A stretch of 40,878 nucleotides of DNA from Planctomycetia bacterium (GCA_021414115.1 JAIOPD010000070.1:1-40878); one strand, 5' to 3'. Shown: positions 1 to 7,104, counted from the stretch's first letter. Numbers and translations: made by a program. Notes: generated from the sequence alone by a model not told the origin.

Positions 1-111
1 GCCGGCGCCGACGACGATCGCCGTGCGGCTCGGTTCCTGGCGGGCAATTTCCGTGAGGGCGTGGGCGAGACGGTCTTCGACGGCTGCGTCGGCGATGGTG
101 GCGGTGGTCAT
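1..111 (-). CDS. N-terminus of a probable AMP-forming acyl ligase (partial)
   Basis: Only the first 37 codons lie in the window; the gene runs off the left edge. The ATG at 111 overlaps the TGA of the acyl carrier protein gene (ATGA), so the two are translationally coupled. The visible protein starts MTTATIADAAVEDRLAHAL and continues with a P-x-x-TAIVVGAG stretch. This resembles the opening of acyl-CoA/acyl-ACP ligases and adenylation domains, where an N-terminal helix precedes a strand like 'PDRPALV'. Placement directly behind a carrier protein fits an enzyme that loads the phosphopantetheine arm. The core AMP-binding motifs are outside the window, so the family call is inference from context and a short N-terminus. 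Confidence 0.5.
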   Translation of the reverse strand, partial: MTTATIADAAVEDRLAHALTEIARQEPSRTAIVVGAG

Positions 112-371
112 GAGTGGCCCAGAGCCTGGGTGTAGATCGAGATCAGATCGGAGACGGTGCGGATGCTCGGCCGCGACGGGGCAGGCGACCGGAATGGATC
201 GACGCCCAGGGATCGCTCCAGAAGAACGATCGTCTGGGCGAGATCGAGCGAGTCGAGACCGATGTCGGCGGCCAGGAGCATGGCGGGCTCGAGCGGCTTC
301 GTGTCGCGGCCGGTGTCGCTGAGCACGGTGCGGATCGCTGCGATCACGGCATCAGGCACGGCTGGTTTCAC
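108..371 (-). CDS. Acyl carrier protein
   Basis: An 87-residue protein of normal ACP size. The phosphopantetheine site is the GLDSLDLAQ motif, with the modified serine at about residue 41, followed by the usual amphipathic helix and an isoleucine-rich C-terminal helix. The start is GTG at 371, with AGGAG eight bases upstream. That Shine-Dalgarno lies inside a copy of the last codons of the sugar transferase gene, which shows that the carrier gene originally overlapped that gene's TGA (GTGA). It overlaps the downstream ligase gene by four bases. It is probably a dedicated carrier for an acyl group used in glycan modification rather than the fatty-acid-synthase ACP, because it sits in a glycan operon with its own ligase. 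The substrate is unknown. Confidence 0.85.
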   Translation of the reverse strand: MKPAVPDAVIAAIRTVLSDTGRDTKPLEPAMLLAADIGLDSLDLAQTIVLLERSLGVDPFRSPAPSRPSIRTVSDLISIYTQALGHS

Positions 372-452
372 GGGGCGAACTCCTGCATCGTCGCGGCGCC
401 GGGAGCGGTGATCCCGCGGGGCGACGGAATCGGCCGTCCAAGGGCCTGCGCC
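372..452 (-). pseudogene. Remnant: sugar-transferase tail joined to HicB tail
   Basis: On the minus strand this stretch holds a second copy of the 3' end of the sugar transferase gene (compare 1298-1345). It is fused at a CCCGCGG sequence to a copy of the HicB C-terminal codons (compare 712-750, encoding AQALGRPIPSPRG). Relative to the intact arrangement at 616-910, it has lost about 50 bases between two CCCGCGG direct repeats and most of the hicB gene. It is a decayed tandem copy and supplies the ribosome binding site for the carrier protein gene. Together with the repeat at 463-569 it accounts for the gene-free stretch up to 691. Confidence 0.75.
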
Positions 453-462
453 ATCGCGATTA

Positions 463-569
463 GGAAGCCCGGAGCGCGAGCGACGGGTAGACGGGCGGCG
501 ACCTCGTTGGCGGCGCGGAACCGAACGACACGGCAACCCGTATACCCCGCGCTTGCGCTTGGGGCTTCC
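463..569 (+). repeat. Inverted-repeat (REP-like) element, copy 1
   Basis: A 107-bp element. The left arm begins GGAAGCCCGGAGCGCGAGCG and the right arm ends GCGCTTGGGGCTTCC, so the termini form an imperfect inverted repeat around a variable centre. The copy at 990-1096 is nearly identical, including about 12 bases of upstream flank (CATCGCGATTA) and about 20 bases of downstream flank (CGATCAGAGGCAGAGCAGAG). Confidence 0.9.
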
Positions 570-599
570 CGATCAGAGGCAGAGCAGAGGAGAGCCGGT

Positions 600-667
600 T
601 TAGTTCAGCGGGTTTCACGGGGCAAACTCCTGCATCGTCGCGGCGCCGGGGGGTGGTGATCCCGCGG
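600..667 (-). pseudogene. Duplicated junction of sugar-transferase end and carrier-protein start
   Basis: A second copy of the sugar transferase 3' end with the first codons of the carrier protein (GTG at 618, reading V-K-P-A, then diverging into unrelated sequence). The same junction appears at 371-412 and at about 1275-1345. Only the copy at 371 leads into an intact carrier protein. The copy at 1297 is the true end of the transferase. Confidence 0.75.
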
Positions 668-691
668 CGTGAAAATCTTCTTTTCATCGTG

Positions 692-910
692 TTAGGCGTA
701 CATCAACTTCCCGCGGGGCGACGGAATCGGCCGCCCAAGGGCTTGCGCCGTCTCAATCCATTCGCCGATCACAACCTCGGCATTTGCCAAGGCTTCCTGG
801 TAGGTGGCCCCATCTGCCGCGCAGCCCGGCAGTTCAGGAACCTCCGCGATCATCGCTCGGTCCTGCTCGCTCCAATACAGAATGATTTCGTAGCGGGGTT
901 GCATGTTCAT
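692..910 (-). CDS. HicB-family antitoxin-like protein (orphan)
   Basis: A 72-residue protein starting MNMQPRYEIILYWSEQD. It has the HicB partial RNase-H-like fold signature: a Y-x-V/I-I strand, 'MIAEVPELPGCAADGATYQEALANA' type spacing, and a C-terminal helix ending in GRPIPSP. This is the short form without a C-terminal DNA-binding domain. The ATG at 910 has GGAAG about 11 bases upstream; a second ATG at 904 is possible. No HicA (short dsRBD-like toxin with the catalytic histidine) is visible on either side. It sits inside a duplicated segment between the sugar transferase and carrier protein genes, on the operon strand, so it may simply be co-transcribed. HicB proteins normally neutralise HicA and repress the hic promoter; the role of this solo copy is unknown. 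Confidence 0.75.
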   Translation of the reverse strand: MNMQPRYEIILYWSEQDRAMIAEVPELPGCAADGATYQEALANAEVVIGEWIETAQALGRPIPSPRGKLMYA

Positions 911-928
911 TCTGGCTCTTCTTCCTCT

Positions 929-948
929 GGGCTCGCACCTGCGAGCCC
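929..948. promoter_or_regulatory. Palindrome upstream of the orphan hicB
   Basis: A perfect inverted repeat, GGGCTCGCA-CC-TGCGAGCCC (9-bp arms, 2-base centre), starts 19 bases upstream of the hicB start. Its position suits an operator. HicB systems are generally autoregulated, but this HicB lacks an obvious DNA-binding domain, so the link is inference. Confidence 0.35.
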
Positions 949-989
949 GTAAGCCACTCGTAAGCCTCGCGCGCGCCCCATCGCGATTA

Positions 990-1096
990 GGAAGCCCGGA
1001 GCGCGAGCGACGGGTAGACGGGCGGCGACCTCGTTGGCGGCGCGGAACCGAACGACACGGCAACCCGTATACCCCGCGCTTGCGCTTGGGGCTTCC
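990..1096 (+). repeat. Inverted-repeat (REP-like) element, copy 2
   Basis: A 107-bp near-duplicate of copy 1, including both flanks. It is followed by a doubled GAGGCAGAGCAGAG stretch (about 1100-1130), a small tandem expansion. Confidence 0.9.
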
Positions 1097-1130
1097 CGAT
1101 CAGAGGCAGAGCAGAGGAGGCAGAGCAGAG

Positions 1131-1262
1131 GAACATTACGTCACCGTCTCGAGGCAACCCGTATACCCCGCGCTCGCGCTTGGGGCTTCCCGACCGGAGG
1201 CAGAGCCGAGGGGCATTACGTCACCGTCTCGAGGCAGTCCGTATTCCCCGGCGCTCGCGAGA
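1131..1262 (+). repeat. Two degenerate half-copies of the repeat in tandem
   Basis: Each unit begins CATTACGTCACCGTCTCGAG. The first continues into a right arm at 1158-1190; the second continues into a decayed right arm at about 1238-1260. The left arms are missing. This and copy 2 fill the 386-base stretch between hicB and the sugar transferase gene; I see no gene there. Confidence 0.7.
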
Positions 1263-1296
1263 GTCATAAGTGGGAGCGGGTTTAGTCTCGCTGGCT

Positions 1297-1914
1297 TCAC
1301 GGGGCAAACTCCTGCATCGTCGCGACACCGGGGGCGGCGATCCCGCGGCCGGTGATCGCCTGGAACAGTATTTGAATGATCGTGGCCAGGACGATCCAGA
1401 GATCGGTCAGCGGGGCCGTGATCCGGCTCAGCATTTCGACGTATTGGGCGTCGTATTCAAGCCGGCGGGGCCAATCGACGGCGTTGCGGCCATGGATCTG
1501 GGCCCAGCCCGTGAGGCCGGGACGCACCAAGAGCCGGGTGGCTTGGCGGGCGCTGTAGCGGGAGACGTATCGTAGCGGCAGCGGCCGGGGGCCGACCATG
1601 CTCATGTCGCCCCACAAGACACTGAAGAGCTGTGGGAGCTCGTCGAGGCTGGTCTGGCGGAGGAGACGGCCGAAGAAGGTCAGGCGGTCGGCGTCGGGGA
1701 GAAGTTGGCCGTCGATGGCCGTGGCCTGCGACATCGAGCGAAACTTCGCGATCTGAATCGGACGGCCGTGGAGGCCGGCACGCTCATCGCGGTAGAGAAT
1801 CGGCGGGCCGAGGATCAGGCGGACGGCGGCCGCGATGAGGGCCATCAGCGGGAGGAGGAGGGCGATCAAGAGCAAGGAGGCGATGAGATCGAGGGGCCGC
1901 TTGAGGAACGCCAT
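1297..1914 (-). CDS. Monotopic phosphoglycosyl transferase (PglC-like sugar transferase)
   Basis: 205 residues, the size of the minimal PglC-type enzymes. These transfer a sugar-1-phosphate from UDP-sugar to undecaprenyl phosphate at the inner membrane and so start a glycan chain. The N-terminus has K-RPLDL followed by a re-entrant hydrophobic helix (about residues 8-35). Conserved blocks are KFRSM (57-61), TSLDELPQL with the Asp-Glu catalytic dyad at about 91-92, MSMVGPRPL, and RPGLTGWAQI. The dehydratase and aminotransferase upstream in the operon match the PglF-PglE-PglC logic, so a diamino-trideoxy sugar is a likely substrate (inference). The ATG at 1914 abuts a half repeat element and has no clear Shine-Dalgarno; translation may rely on coupling with the preceding gene, which it overlaps by 49 bases. 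Confidence 0.9.
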   Translation of the reverse strand: MAFLKRPLDLIASLLLIALLLPLMALIAAAVRLILGPPILYRDERAGLHGRPIQIAKFRSMSQATAIDGQLLPDADRLTFFGRLLRQTSLDELPQLFSVLWGDMSMVGPRPLPLRYVSRYSARQATRLLVRPGLTGWAQIHGRNAVDWPRRLEYDAQYVEMLSRITAPLTDLWIVLATIIQILFQAITGRGIAAPGVATMQEFAP

Positions 1915-3014
1915 GCCCGTATACCCGGCGCTTGCGCTTCGGGCTTCCCTTCGGACGGAGACGATTCGACGTTCTTTTCGGAGATGCTCACAAAGGCGAG
2001 GAGGAGGGCTGCGCCGACGAGCACGGTGCCTGCGGCGAGCAAGGTTGCGGTCTTTTGAAGGGCGGGATCGAAGAGCGGAGCGACGGCCACGGCGGCGGCC
2101 ATCGCCGAGAGGCCTCCGTACAGGCTCGAGACGGCGCGATGAGACCAGCCGGCGATCACGAGCCGCTGGTAAAGATGGCTGCGGTGGGCTTCGAAGATGT
2201 TTTCCCGCTTCGACAGTCGCCGTGCGAGCGTGAGGGCGGTGTCAAAAATGAAGGGCCACATGGTGAGGGCTACGATTGGTACCAGGCGGGACGCCTCGTT
2301 GGAGCCAGCAGCGAGCGGCAGCACGGCGATCATGAATCCGCAGAAGGCGCTGCCCACGTCGCCCATGAAAATCCTGGCGGGAGGCCAGTTGCAGCTCAGG
2401 AATCCGAGTGCGGATCCCGCGAACGCAAGCGACACACCGAGCAGCACCGGCACGCCCAACGCCGCTGCCGCCGCGGCGAGCGCCCCGCCCGCGGCGACGG
2501 CCGTGATTCCCGCGATCCCGTCGATGCCGTCCATGAAGTTGAAGGCGTTGGTCATGCCGACGATCCAGAGCAGCGTAAGCGGCCACGCGGCGACGCCGAG
2601 GTCGATGCGGCCAAACGATCCCACGCCGACTTCATCCAGCGGCCCAAGGGCGGCGACCGCGGCGATGGCGGCTGCGAGGTGCACACCAAACCGCACCCGA
2701 TTGCTGACAGGCCGAATGTCGTCCCGCCAGCTGACCGAGGCGATGGCGAGGGAAGCGGCCACCATCGCAACGATCGGCTGCCAAGACTCTGGTTGAAGGA
2801 TCGCGGACAGGATCGCGGCGCCTGTCGTGCCGCCGACGATCGCCAAACCGCCGCCGCGGGGAGTGACGCGGTGGTGGCTGGAGCGGGAGTTGGGCCGGTC
2901 CACCACCCCCCGGGATCCCGTCCAGCCGATGAGTCGCGACGTGATGGCTGCCGACAAGGCCAGAGCGATCCCGAACCAGAGCGCCCCCAACGCGATAGGC
3001 TGCCAGAGCGTCAC
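1866..3014 (-). CDS. WecA/MraY-family glycosyl-1-phosphate transferase
   Basis: A polytopic GT4-type phosphoglycosyl transferase of 382 residues with about ten hydrophobic segments. It joins a sugar-1-phosphate, typically GlcNAc-1-P, to undecaprenyl phosphate. Visible family blocks are VDRPNSRSSH and TPRGGGLAI near residues 38-58, NAFNFMDGIDG with the Mg-binding aspartates (about 155-165), FMGDVGSAF (about 216-224), and a cytoplasmic loop with EAHRSHLYQRL. The start overlaps the aminotransferase stop (ATGA at 3011-3014). From about residue 356 the sequence (GKPEAQAPGIRAW) is encoded by a half repeat element and then overlaps the next gene out of frame, so the native C-terminus was probably shorter by some 25 residues. 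Having both a polytopic and a monotopic initiating transferase in one operon is notable. Confidence 0.9.
   Translation of the reverse strand: MTLWQPIALGALWFGIALALSAAITSRLIGWTGSRGVVDRPNSRSSHHRVTPRGGGLAIVGGTTGAAILSAILQPESWQPIVAMVAASLAIASVSWRDDIRPVSNRVRFGVHLAAAIAAVAALGPLDEVGVGSFGRIDLGVAAWPLTLLWIVGMTNAFNFMDGIDGIAGITAVAAGGALAAAAAALGVPVLLGVSLAFAGSALGFLSCNWPPARIFMGDVGSAFCGFMIAVLPLAAGSNEASRLVPIVALTMWPFIFDTALTLARRLSKRENIFEAHRSHLYQRLVIAGWSHRAVSSLYGGLSAMAAAVAVAPLFDPALQKTATLLAAGTVLVGAALLLAFVSISEKNVESSPSEGKPEAQAPGIRAWRSSSGPSISSPPCS
1917..1949 (+). repeat. Half repeat element at a gene junction
   Basis: Only the right arm is present (CCCGTATACC ... CGGGCTTCC). It lies inside the 3' end of the WecA-like gene, encodes part of its C-terminal tail, and ends three bases before the sugar transferase start codon. 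Confidence 0.8.
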
Positions 3015-4294
3015 GCCACCTGCTTGGCGTTGGCGATCACGTCGCAGACGTCACTCACGACCGCCTCATCAACATGGGCGCCGATCGGCAGCGCGAGGCT
3101 GCGGGCCGCGAGCATGTCGGTCGCGGCGAGCGGCTTCATGCGATCGTGGAAGTGTTCGTAGGCTGTTTGACGATGGCAGGGCGGATCGTAGTAGGCACGC
3201 GTCTCGATTCCCCGGGCGGCAAGCAAGCGGCGAAGAGCGTCGCGGGTCATGCCGAATCGCGTGGGATCGATCGTGATCGAAAAATCCTTGTGGCTCGATC
3301 GGGCCCCCGGCATCGTCTCGACGAATCCGATGCCCGGTAGACCGCTGAGTTCGCACCGATAGAGATCGGCGAGCTGATTACGACGAGCCGAGACCTCATC
3401 GAGAATTCCAAGCGAAGCGAGTGCCGTGGCCGCGCTCAACTCGGGCATCCGGCCATTGACCCCCGGAAACAGAGCGTCGTACGAGCCGTCGTTGCCGTAT
3501 TCGCGGCCCAGCCGCACGAAATGGGCGAGGCAATCGCAGTTGGTGGCGACGATGCCACCCTCGCCGGCGACGAGGAGCTTTGTGGGCGAGAGGCTGAACA
3601 CCTGCGCCGTCGCTCCGGCACCCACCGGGCGACCATGCACGCTCGCGCCGAAGCCATGGGCCGCGTCAATGATCAGCGGCAGGCCGTGCTCGGCCGCGAC
3701 CGCCTCGAGCGCCGGGATATCGCAGGGATTGCCGAAGTTGTGGCAGGCCGCGATGGCGACGGTGCGGGGAGTGATCGCCGCGGCGACGGCCTGCGGCGTG
3801 ACATTGGTCGTGCGCGGATCGACTTCGATGAAGACCGGCCGGAGGTTGTTCCAGACGATCGCAGCCGCGGCGGCGAGGAAGGTAAAACTCGGCATGATGA
3901 CCTCGCCGAGCGGCTCGGAGCGATTACCAGTGCGGGCCACGCCGAACCGCGAGAGCGGCTCCATCGTCGCCACGGCACACGCGTCGGTGGCGGCCCGGCG
4001 GCTGCGGCAGCTGCCGGCCGAGAGATCGACCGCCCGGTAGACGAGCATCAGCCCGATCGTGCAACTGCTGACGGCCACGGCATGCCGCACGCCGAGTCGT
4101 TTGGCGATCGCCTGCTCGAGCCGTTCGCAATAGGGGCCCTTGGTGAGCCGGCCGCTCCGAATGATCTCATCGAACGCGGGCTGCAGAGACTCTGCCGACG
4201 GCAACGCGGGCCGCACGAACGGCACCCGGATTCCCGACCGGGACGGATCACCGGTGTGGATCTCTGGAATCATCTGAAAGAGTTCACGCTTCAT
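3011..4294 (-). CDS. DegT/DnrJ/EryC1/StrS-family sugar aminotransferase with an insertion
   Basis: A PLP-dependent nucleotide-sugar aminotransferase of 427 residues, longer than the usual 360-390. It would convert the 4-keto product of the neighbouring dehydratase into a 4-amino sugar (PglE-like step). Landmarks are VPFVRPALPS at the N-terminus, SSCTIGL in the PLP-phosphate region, IIDAAHGFGA with the pyridine-binding aspartate near 210, and SLSPTKLLVAGEGG with the Schiff-base lysine near 239. Residues of about 92-130 (rich in Arg, Ala and Ser) interrupt the family's continuous 'L-x-x-GDEVI-x-PSFTF' segment. The extra length is in frame and contains no stop. The gene overlaps the WecA-like gene by four bases and follows the dehydratase gene after 27 bases. 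The start lacks a strong ribosome site. Confidence 0.9.
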   Translation of the reverse strand: MKRELFQMIPEIHTGDPSRSGIRVPFVRPALPSAESLQPAFDEIIRSGRLTKGPYCERLEQAIAKRLGVRHAVAVSSCTIGLMLVYRAVDLSAGSCRSRRAATDACAVATMEPLSRFGVARTGNRSEPLGEVIMPSFTFLAAAAAIVWNNLRPVFIEVDPRTTNVTPQAVAAAITPRTVAIAACHNFGNPCDIPALEAVAAEHGLPLIIDAAHGFGASVHGRPVGAGATAQVFSLSPTKLLVAGEGGIVATNCDCLAHFVRLGREYGNDGSYDALFPGVNGRMPELSAATALASLGILDEVSARRNQLADLYRCELSGLPGIGFVETMPGARSSHKDFSITIDPTRFGMTRDALRRLLAARGIETRAYYDPPCHRQTAYEHFHDRMKPLAATDMLAARSLALPIGAHVDEAVVSDVCDVIANAKQVA

Positions 4295-4321
4295 GGCCGC
4301 AGCCGCCTTCCCGCTTCGACG

Positions 4322-6256
4322 TCACTTCGCATGCGTCCGCTGAGTAGGCAACGGCTCCGGCACAGCCCGGCCAGCCTCGCTGGAATACTCGGGAACGAGG
4401 TCACGGAGACGCGCCCGAACCACCTCTGGCCGCTCGTCGATCACATCGGACAGTTCGTCGAAGACGGCCTCGACGACCGTCAAATCGGCAGGCCTGTGGT
4501 GGGCACAGAAGACCTTCGTGTGACGCGTGGCCACCCGCCGCTCTTCCTCGAAATAGAGTTCCTCGAAGAGCTTTTCACCAGGCCGAAGCCCCGTGAACAC
4601 GATCTCGATGTCGTCTTGCTCGAGGCCGGAGAGCGAGATCAGGTCGCGGGCGAGGTCTACGATCTTCACGCTTTCCCCCATGTCGAGCACGAAGATCTCT
4701 CCGCCATCGCCCATCGTAGCGGCCTGGAGCACGAGTTGGGATGCTTCCGGAATCGTCATGAAGTAGCGCTCGATTCCGGGATGGGTGACCGTGATCGGGC
4801 CGCCCCGCCGAATCTGCTCCTGGAACGTCGGCACGACGCTGCCGTTGCTCGCCAAGACGTTACCGAACCGCACCACGATGAACTTCGTCTGCGACACGCC
4901 GGACAGCGCCTGCAGAAACCGCTCGGCAAGCAGTTTCGAGCAGCCCATGACACTCGTCGGATTCACCGCTTTGTCGGTGGAGATCGCGACGAACTCCCGG
5001 ACACCGTGCCGATCGGCGAGCCGGGCGAGGAGCCGCGTGCCGAAGACGTTGTTTTTGATGGCCTCGGCCGGGTTCCATTCCATCATCGGGACGTGCTTGT
5101 GGGCCGCGGCATGAAAGATCACCTCAGGCGAGTAGGTCGCCAGGATCTGCTCCATCCGCCTCTCGTCGGTGATGTCGGCGACGAGGGGTTCGAAGTCGGG
5201 CCGGGGGCTCCGGCGGGAAAACTCCTGTTCGATGAGGAAGAGAGAGTTTTCGGCCTGCTCCACCATGAGCAGCGTCTTCGGCTTGAAGCGGAGGATCTGC
5301 CGGCAGATCTCCGACCCAATCGAGCCGCCCGCGCCGGTGACCATGACCGTGCGGCCTTCGATGAGCGTGGTGATGGCGGTGTCGTCGAGCCTCACGGGCT
5401 CGCGGCGCAGCAAGTCTTCGATTTCGACGGACCGCAGTCTGATGTGTGAAAGATCTTTTTTGTCGCTCAGCAGTTCGTCGATCCCGGGGAGCACCTTCAC
5501 CGTGACGCCCATGTCGGTGCATTCGTCGAGCAGGCGACGAAATGCCTTGCCGGTGAGTTTGCCGGACTGCACGATCACCTCGTCGACGCCGCGGCGGGCC
5601 GCCTCAGCGGCCGTCTGATCGATCGCGCCCAAGACCTCGAAGCCGCCAACCCGCGTGTGCTTGAGCCGGAGGTCGTCGTCCACAAAACCGGTGATGAAAT
5701 ACGGCTCGTGAGAAGCCGCCATGAGGTTGCGGGCGATCATTTCGCCCGCTTCATCGGCGCCCACGATGAGGACCGACTTCGCGACCTTGCCGGTGAAATA
5801 GGGGCGGAGTTCCTCGCGGACGCTTCGCCAGACGGTGCGGAGGCCACCGACGCACATGATCGTGGCCGCCCAATCGAGCAAGATCACGCTCCGCCGCACG
5901 CGGGGCAGCCACGGCACCCAGCCGGTGGACAACACCAGGCTGTCGAATGCGGCGAACAGGAGCATGGAAAGAGTCGATGCCCAAAGCAACGTGGTGAGAT
6001 CGCCGAAGGCGACCCGGCCCCACGACACATGGCACAGGCCCAGCGCGTAAAACACCACCATCTTCACGGCCACGACAAAGATCACCGTCGCGCCATACGT
6101 CTCCAGCCAACTCTGATCGAGCGTGAAATCGCTGCGGATGAAGAACGCGATGAAAAACGCTGCGGCAAAGACAACTGCGTGTACAGCGAGCAGGACCAAA
6201 GCACGGCGACTCACGCTGCGGAACGCGATCGACGCTTTGGGCGCAGGCAGGTTCAT
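4322..6256 (-). CDS. Membrane-bound nucleotide-sugar 4,6-dehydratase (CapD/FlaA1/PglF family)
   Basis: 644 residues, full length for the family. Four hydrophobic helices occupy roughly residues 18-140. They are followed by a CoA-binding-like Rossmann fold (SVLIVGADEAGEMIA, about 161-175) and then the catalytic short-chain dehydrogenase domain with the NAD motif TGAGGSIG (about 307-314). The active-site region reads STDKAVNPTSVMGCSK. The Tyr of classical SDRs is replaced by Met with the Lys four residues on, as in WbpM/PglF-type UDP-GlcNAc 4,6-dehydratases. GLRPGEKLFEE, a sugar-nucleotide loop, is present near the C-terminus. The product would be a UDP-4-keto-6-deoxy sugar for the downstream aminotransferase. 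AGGAAG lies six bases before the ATG. Upstream is the NusG-like gene, after 32 bases. Confidence 0.92.
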   Translation of the reverse strand: MNLPAPKASIAFRSVSRRALVLLAVHAVVFAAAFFIAFFIRSDFTLDQSWLETYGATVIFVVAVKMVVFYALGLCHVSWGRVAFGDLTTLLWASTLSMLLFAAFDSLVLSTGWVPWLPRVRRSVILLDWAATIMCVGGLRTVWRSVREELRPYFTGKVAKSVLIVGADEAGEMIARNLMAASHEPYFITGFVDDDLRLKHTRVGGFEVLGAIDQTAAEAARRGVDEVIVQSGKLTGKAFRRLLDECTDMGVTVKVLPGIDELLSDKKDLSHIRLRSVEIEDLLRREPVRLDDTAITTLIEGRTVMVTGAGGSIGSEICRQILRFKPKTLLMVEQAENSLFLIEQEFSRRSPRPDFEPLVADITDERRMEQILATYSPEVIFHAAAHKHVPMMEWNPAEAIKNNVFGTRLLARLADRHGVREFVAISTDKAVNPTSVMGCSKLLAERFLQALSGVSQTKFIVVRFGNVLASNGSVVPTFQEQIRRGGPITVTHPGIERYFMTIPEASQLVLQAATMGDGGEIFVLDMGESVKIVDLARDLISLSGLEQDDIEIVFTGLRPGEKLFEELYFEEERRVATRHTKVFCAHHRPADLTVVEAVFDELSDVIDERPEVVRARLRDLVPEYSSEAGRAVPEPLPTQRTHAK

Positions 6257-6288
6257 GATTGCTTCCTATGCAAACCTAAGTTGCAAAC

Positions 6289-6861
6289 CTAGAGCCGTTC
6301 CACATCGACGTCTTCAAGCTCGATCGAGGCGCCCTGGTTGAGGAACCGCACTGCGATGAGCAGCCGCTCCTGACCACGCCGCTTGACGACCGTGCCCTCC
6401 ATGCCCCGCATCGGCCCACTTCGTACGCGGACCGACTGGCCTGGTTCGAGCCGCGCCTCGGGCGTGAGCGGTTTGTCGGTGTCGATGAGCCGCTTGATCG
6501 CCCGCAGGTCGCTGACAAGCATTCGCTCGTCGGCGATGGAAAGCCAGCGGGCCACCGTGTTGGTGGCCAGAGCGGCCCGGCGCTGCTCGTCGTCGATTGG
6601 TGCGAAGACGTAGCCTGGGAAGAGTGGGACGAATGAACTGCGGACGCGGCCGCCGGCGGAATGCAACCGCCGCTTGACGAGCGGGGAGTAGAAGGGCACG
6701 CCAGCCGCCTCGAGCTTCCGCATGAGGTCTTTCTCGCGGCGGGCGAGCGTGTAGAAGGCGACCCAGTGAGCCGCCTCAGCCGCGCCACGGCCCGTGATCC
6801 CGCCCGCCTCGTCGAGCAGGTCGTCCGGGAAGATATCCCGCTGCTTGGGCAAGATGGGCAT
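6289..6861 (-). CDS. NusG/RfaH-family transcription antiterminator
   Basis: 190 residues with an NGN domain (HWVAFYTLARREKDLMRKLEAAGVPFYSP at about 32-60, then SSFVPLFPGYVFA) and a C-terminal KOW motif (EPGQSVRVRSGPMRGMEGTVV). Specialised NusG paralogs of the RfaH/UpxY/LoaP type ride with RNA polymerase and allow transcription through long polysaccharide operons. Its place as first gene of the minus-strand glycan operon, apart from ribosomal genes, argues for such an operon-specific factor rather than housekeeping NusG. The ATG at 6861 has no clear Shine-Dalgarno. A 10-base direct repeat TGCAAACCTA (6269-6278 and 6282-6291) covers its stop codon and the spacer to the next gene. Whether its own operon or the divergent exporter genes are its target cannot be read from the sequence. 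Confidence 0.88.
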   Translation of the reverse strand: MPILPKQRDIFPDDLLDEAGGITGRGAAEAAHWVAFYTLARREKDLMRKLEAAGVPFYSPLVKRRLHSAGGRVRSSFVPLFPGYVFAPIDDEQRRAALATNTVARWLSIADERMLVSDLRAIKRLIDTDKPLTPEARLEPGQSVRVRSGPMRGMEGTVVKRRGQERLLIAVRFLNQGASIELEDVDVERL

Positions 6862-7091
6862 AGGGCGGAGTTTCGACGCGAGGTCATTGATTGACGGCGA
6901 TCAGATGGGCTGCGGCAGGCCGCGCAAACTCCGTTCTCCTGGGTGACAAGGCAATCCCTGCCCCCAGTGAGAACCGACGCGACCAACCGCTGAACTCCCG
7001 CAAGTTTACGTCTGCAAAAGGGCGGTGTCGCCCGCCCGGCACCATTCTCGGGGGAATCCCGCAGACCGCCCCTTTCCCGATCGGAAGGAAG

Positions 7092-7104
7092 GGCAAAGTT
7101 TGCC
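7092..7104. promoter_or_regulatory. Operator-like palindrome in the divergent glycan promoter region
   Basis: GGCAAA-G-TTTGCC is a perfect 6-1-6 inverted repeat 58 bases upstream of the exporter start. It lies in the 301-base spacer (6862-7162) between the divergent antiterminator and exporter genes. A related GCAAGTTTACGTCTGCAAA stretch lies at 6999-7017. The spacer has no convincing ORF and must hold promoters for both operons; I cannot place -35/-10 boxes with confidence. Confidence 0.4.

Noticed and set aside
6269-6291. Direct repeat TGCAAACCTA twice around the antiterminator stop as a possible attachment site
   Set aside because: Only 10 bases, no integrase or foreign segment between the copies; more likely a small local duplication.
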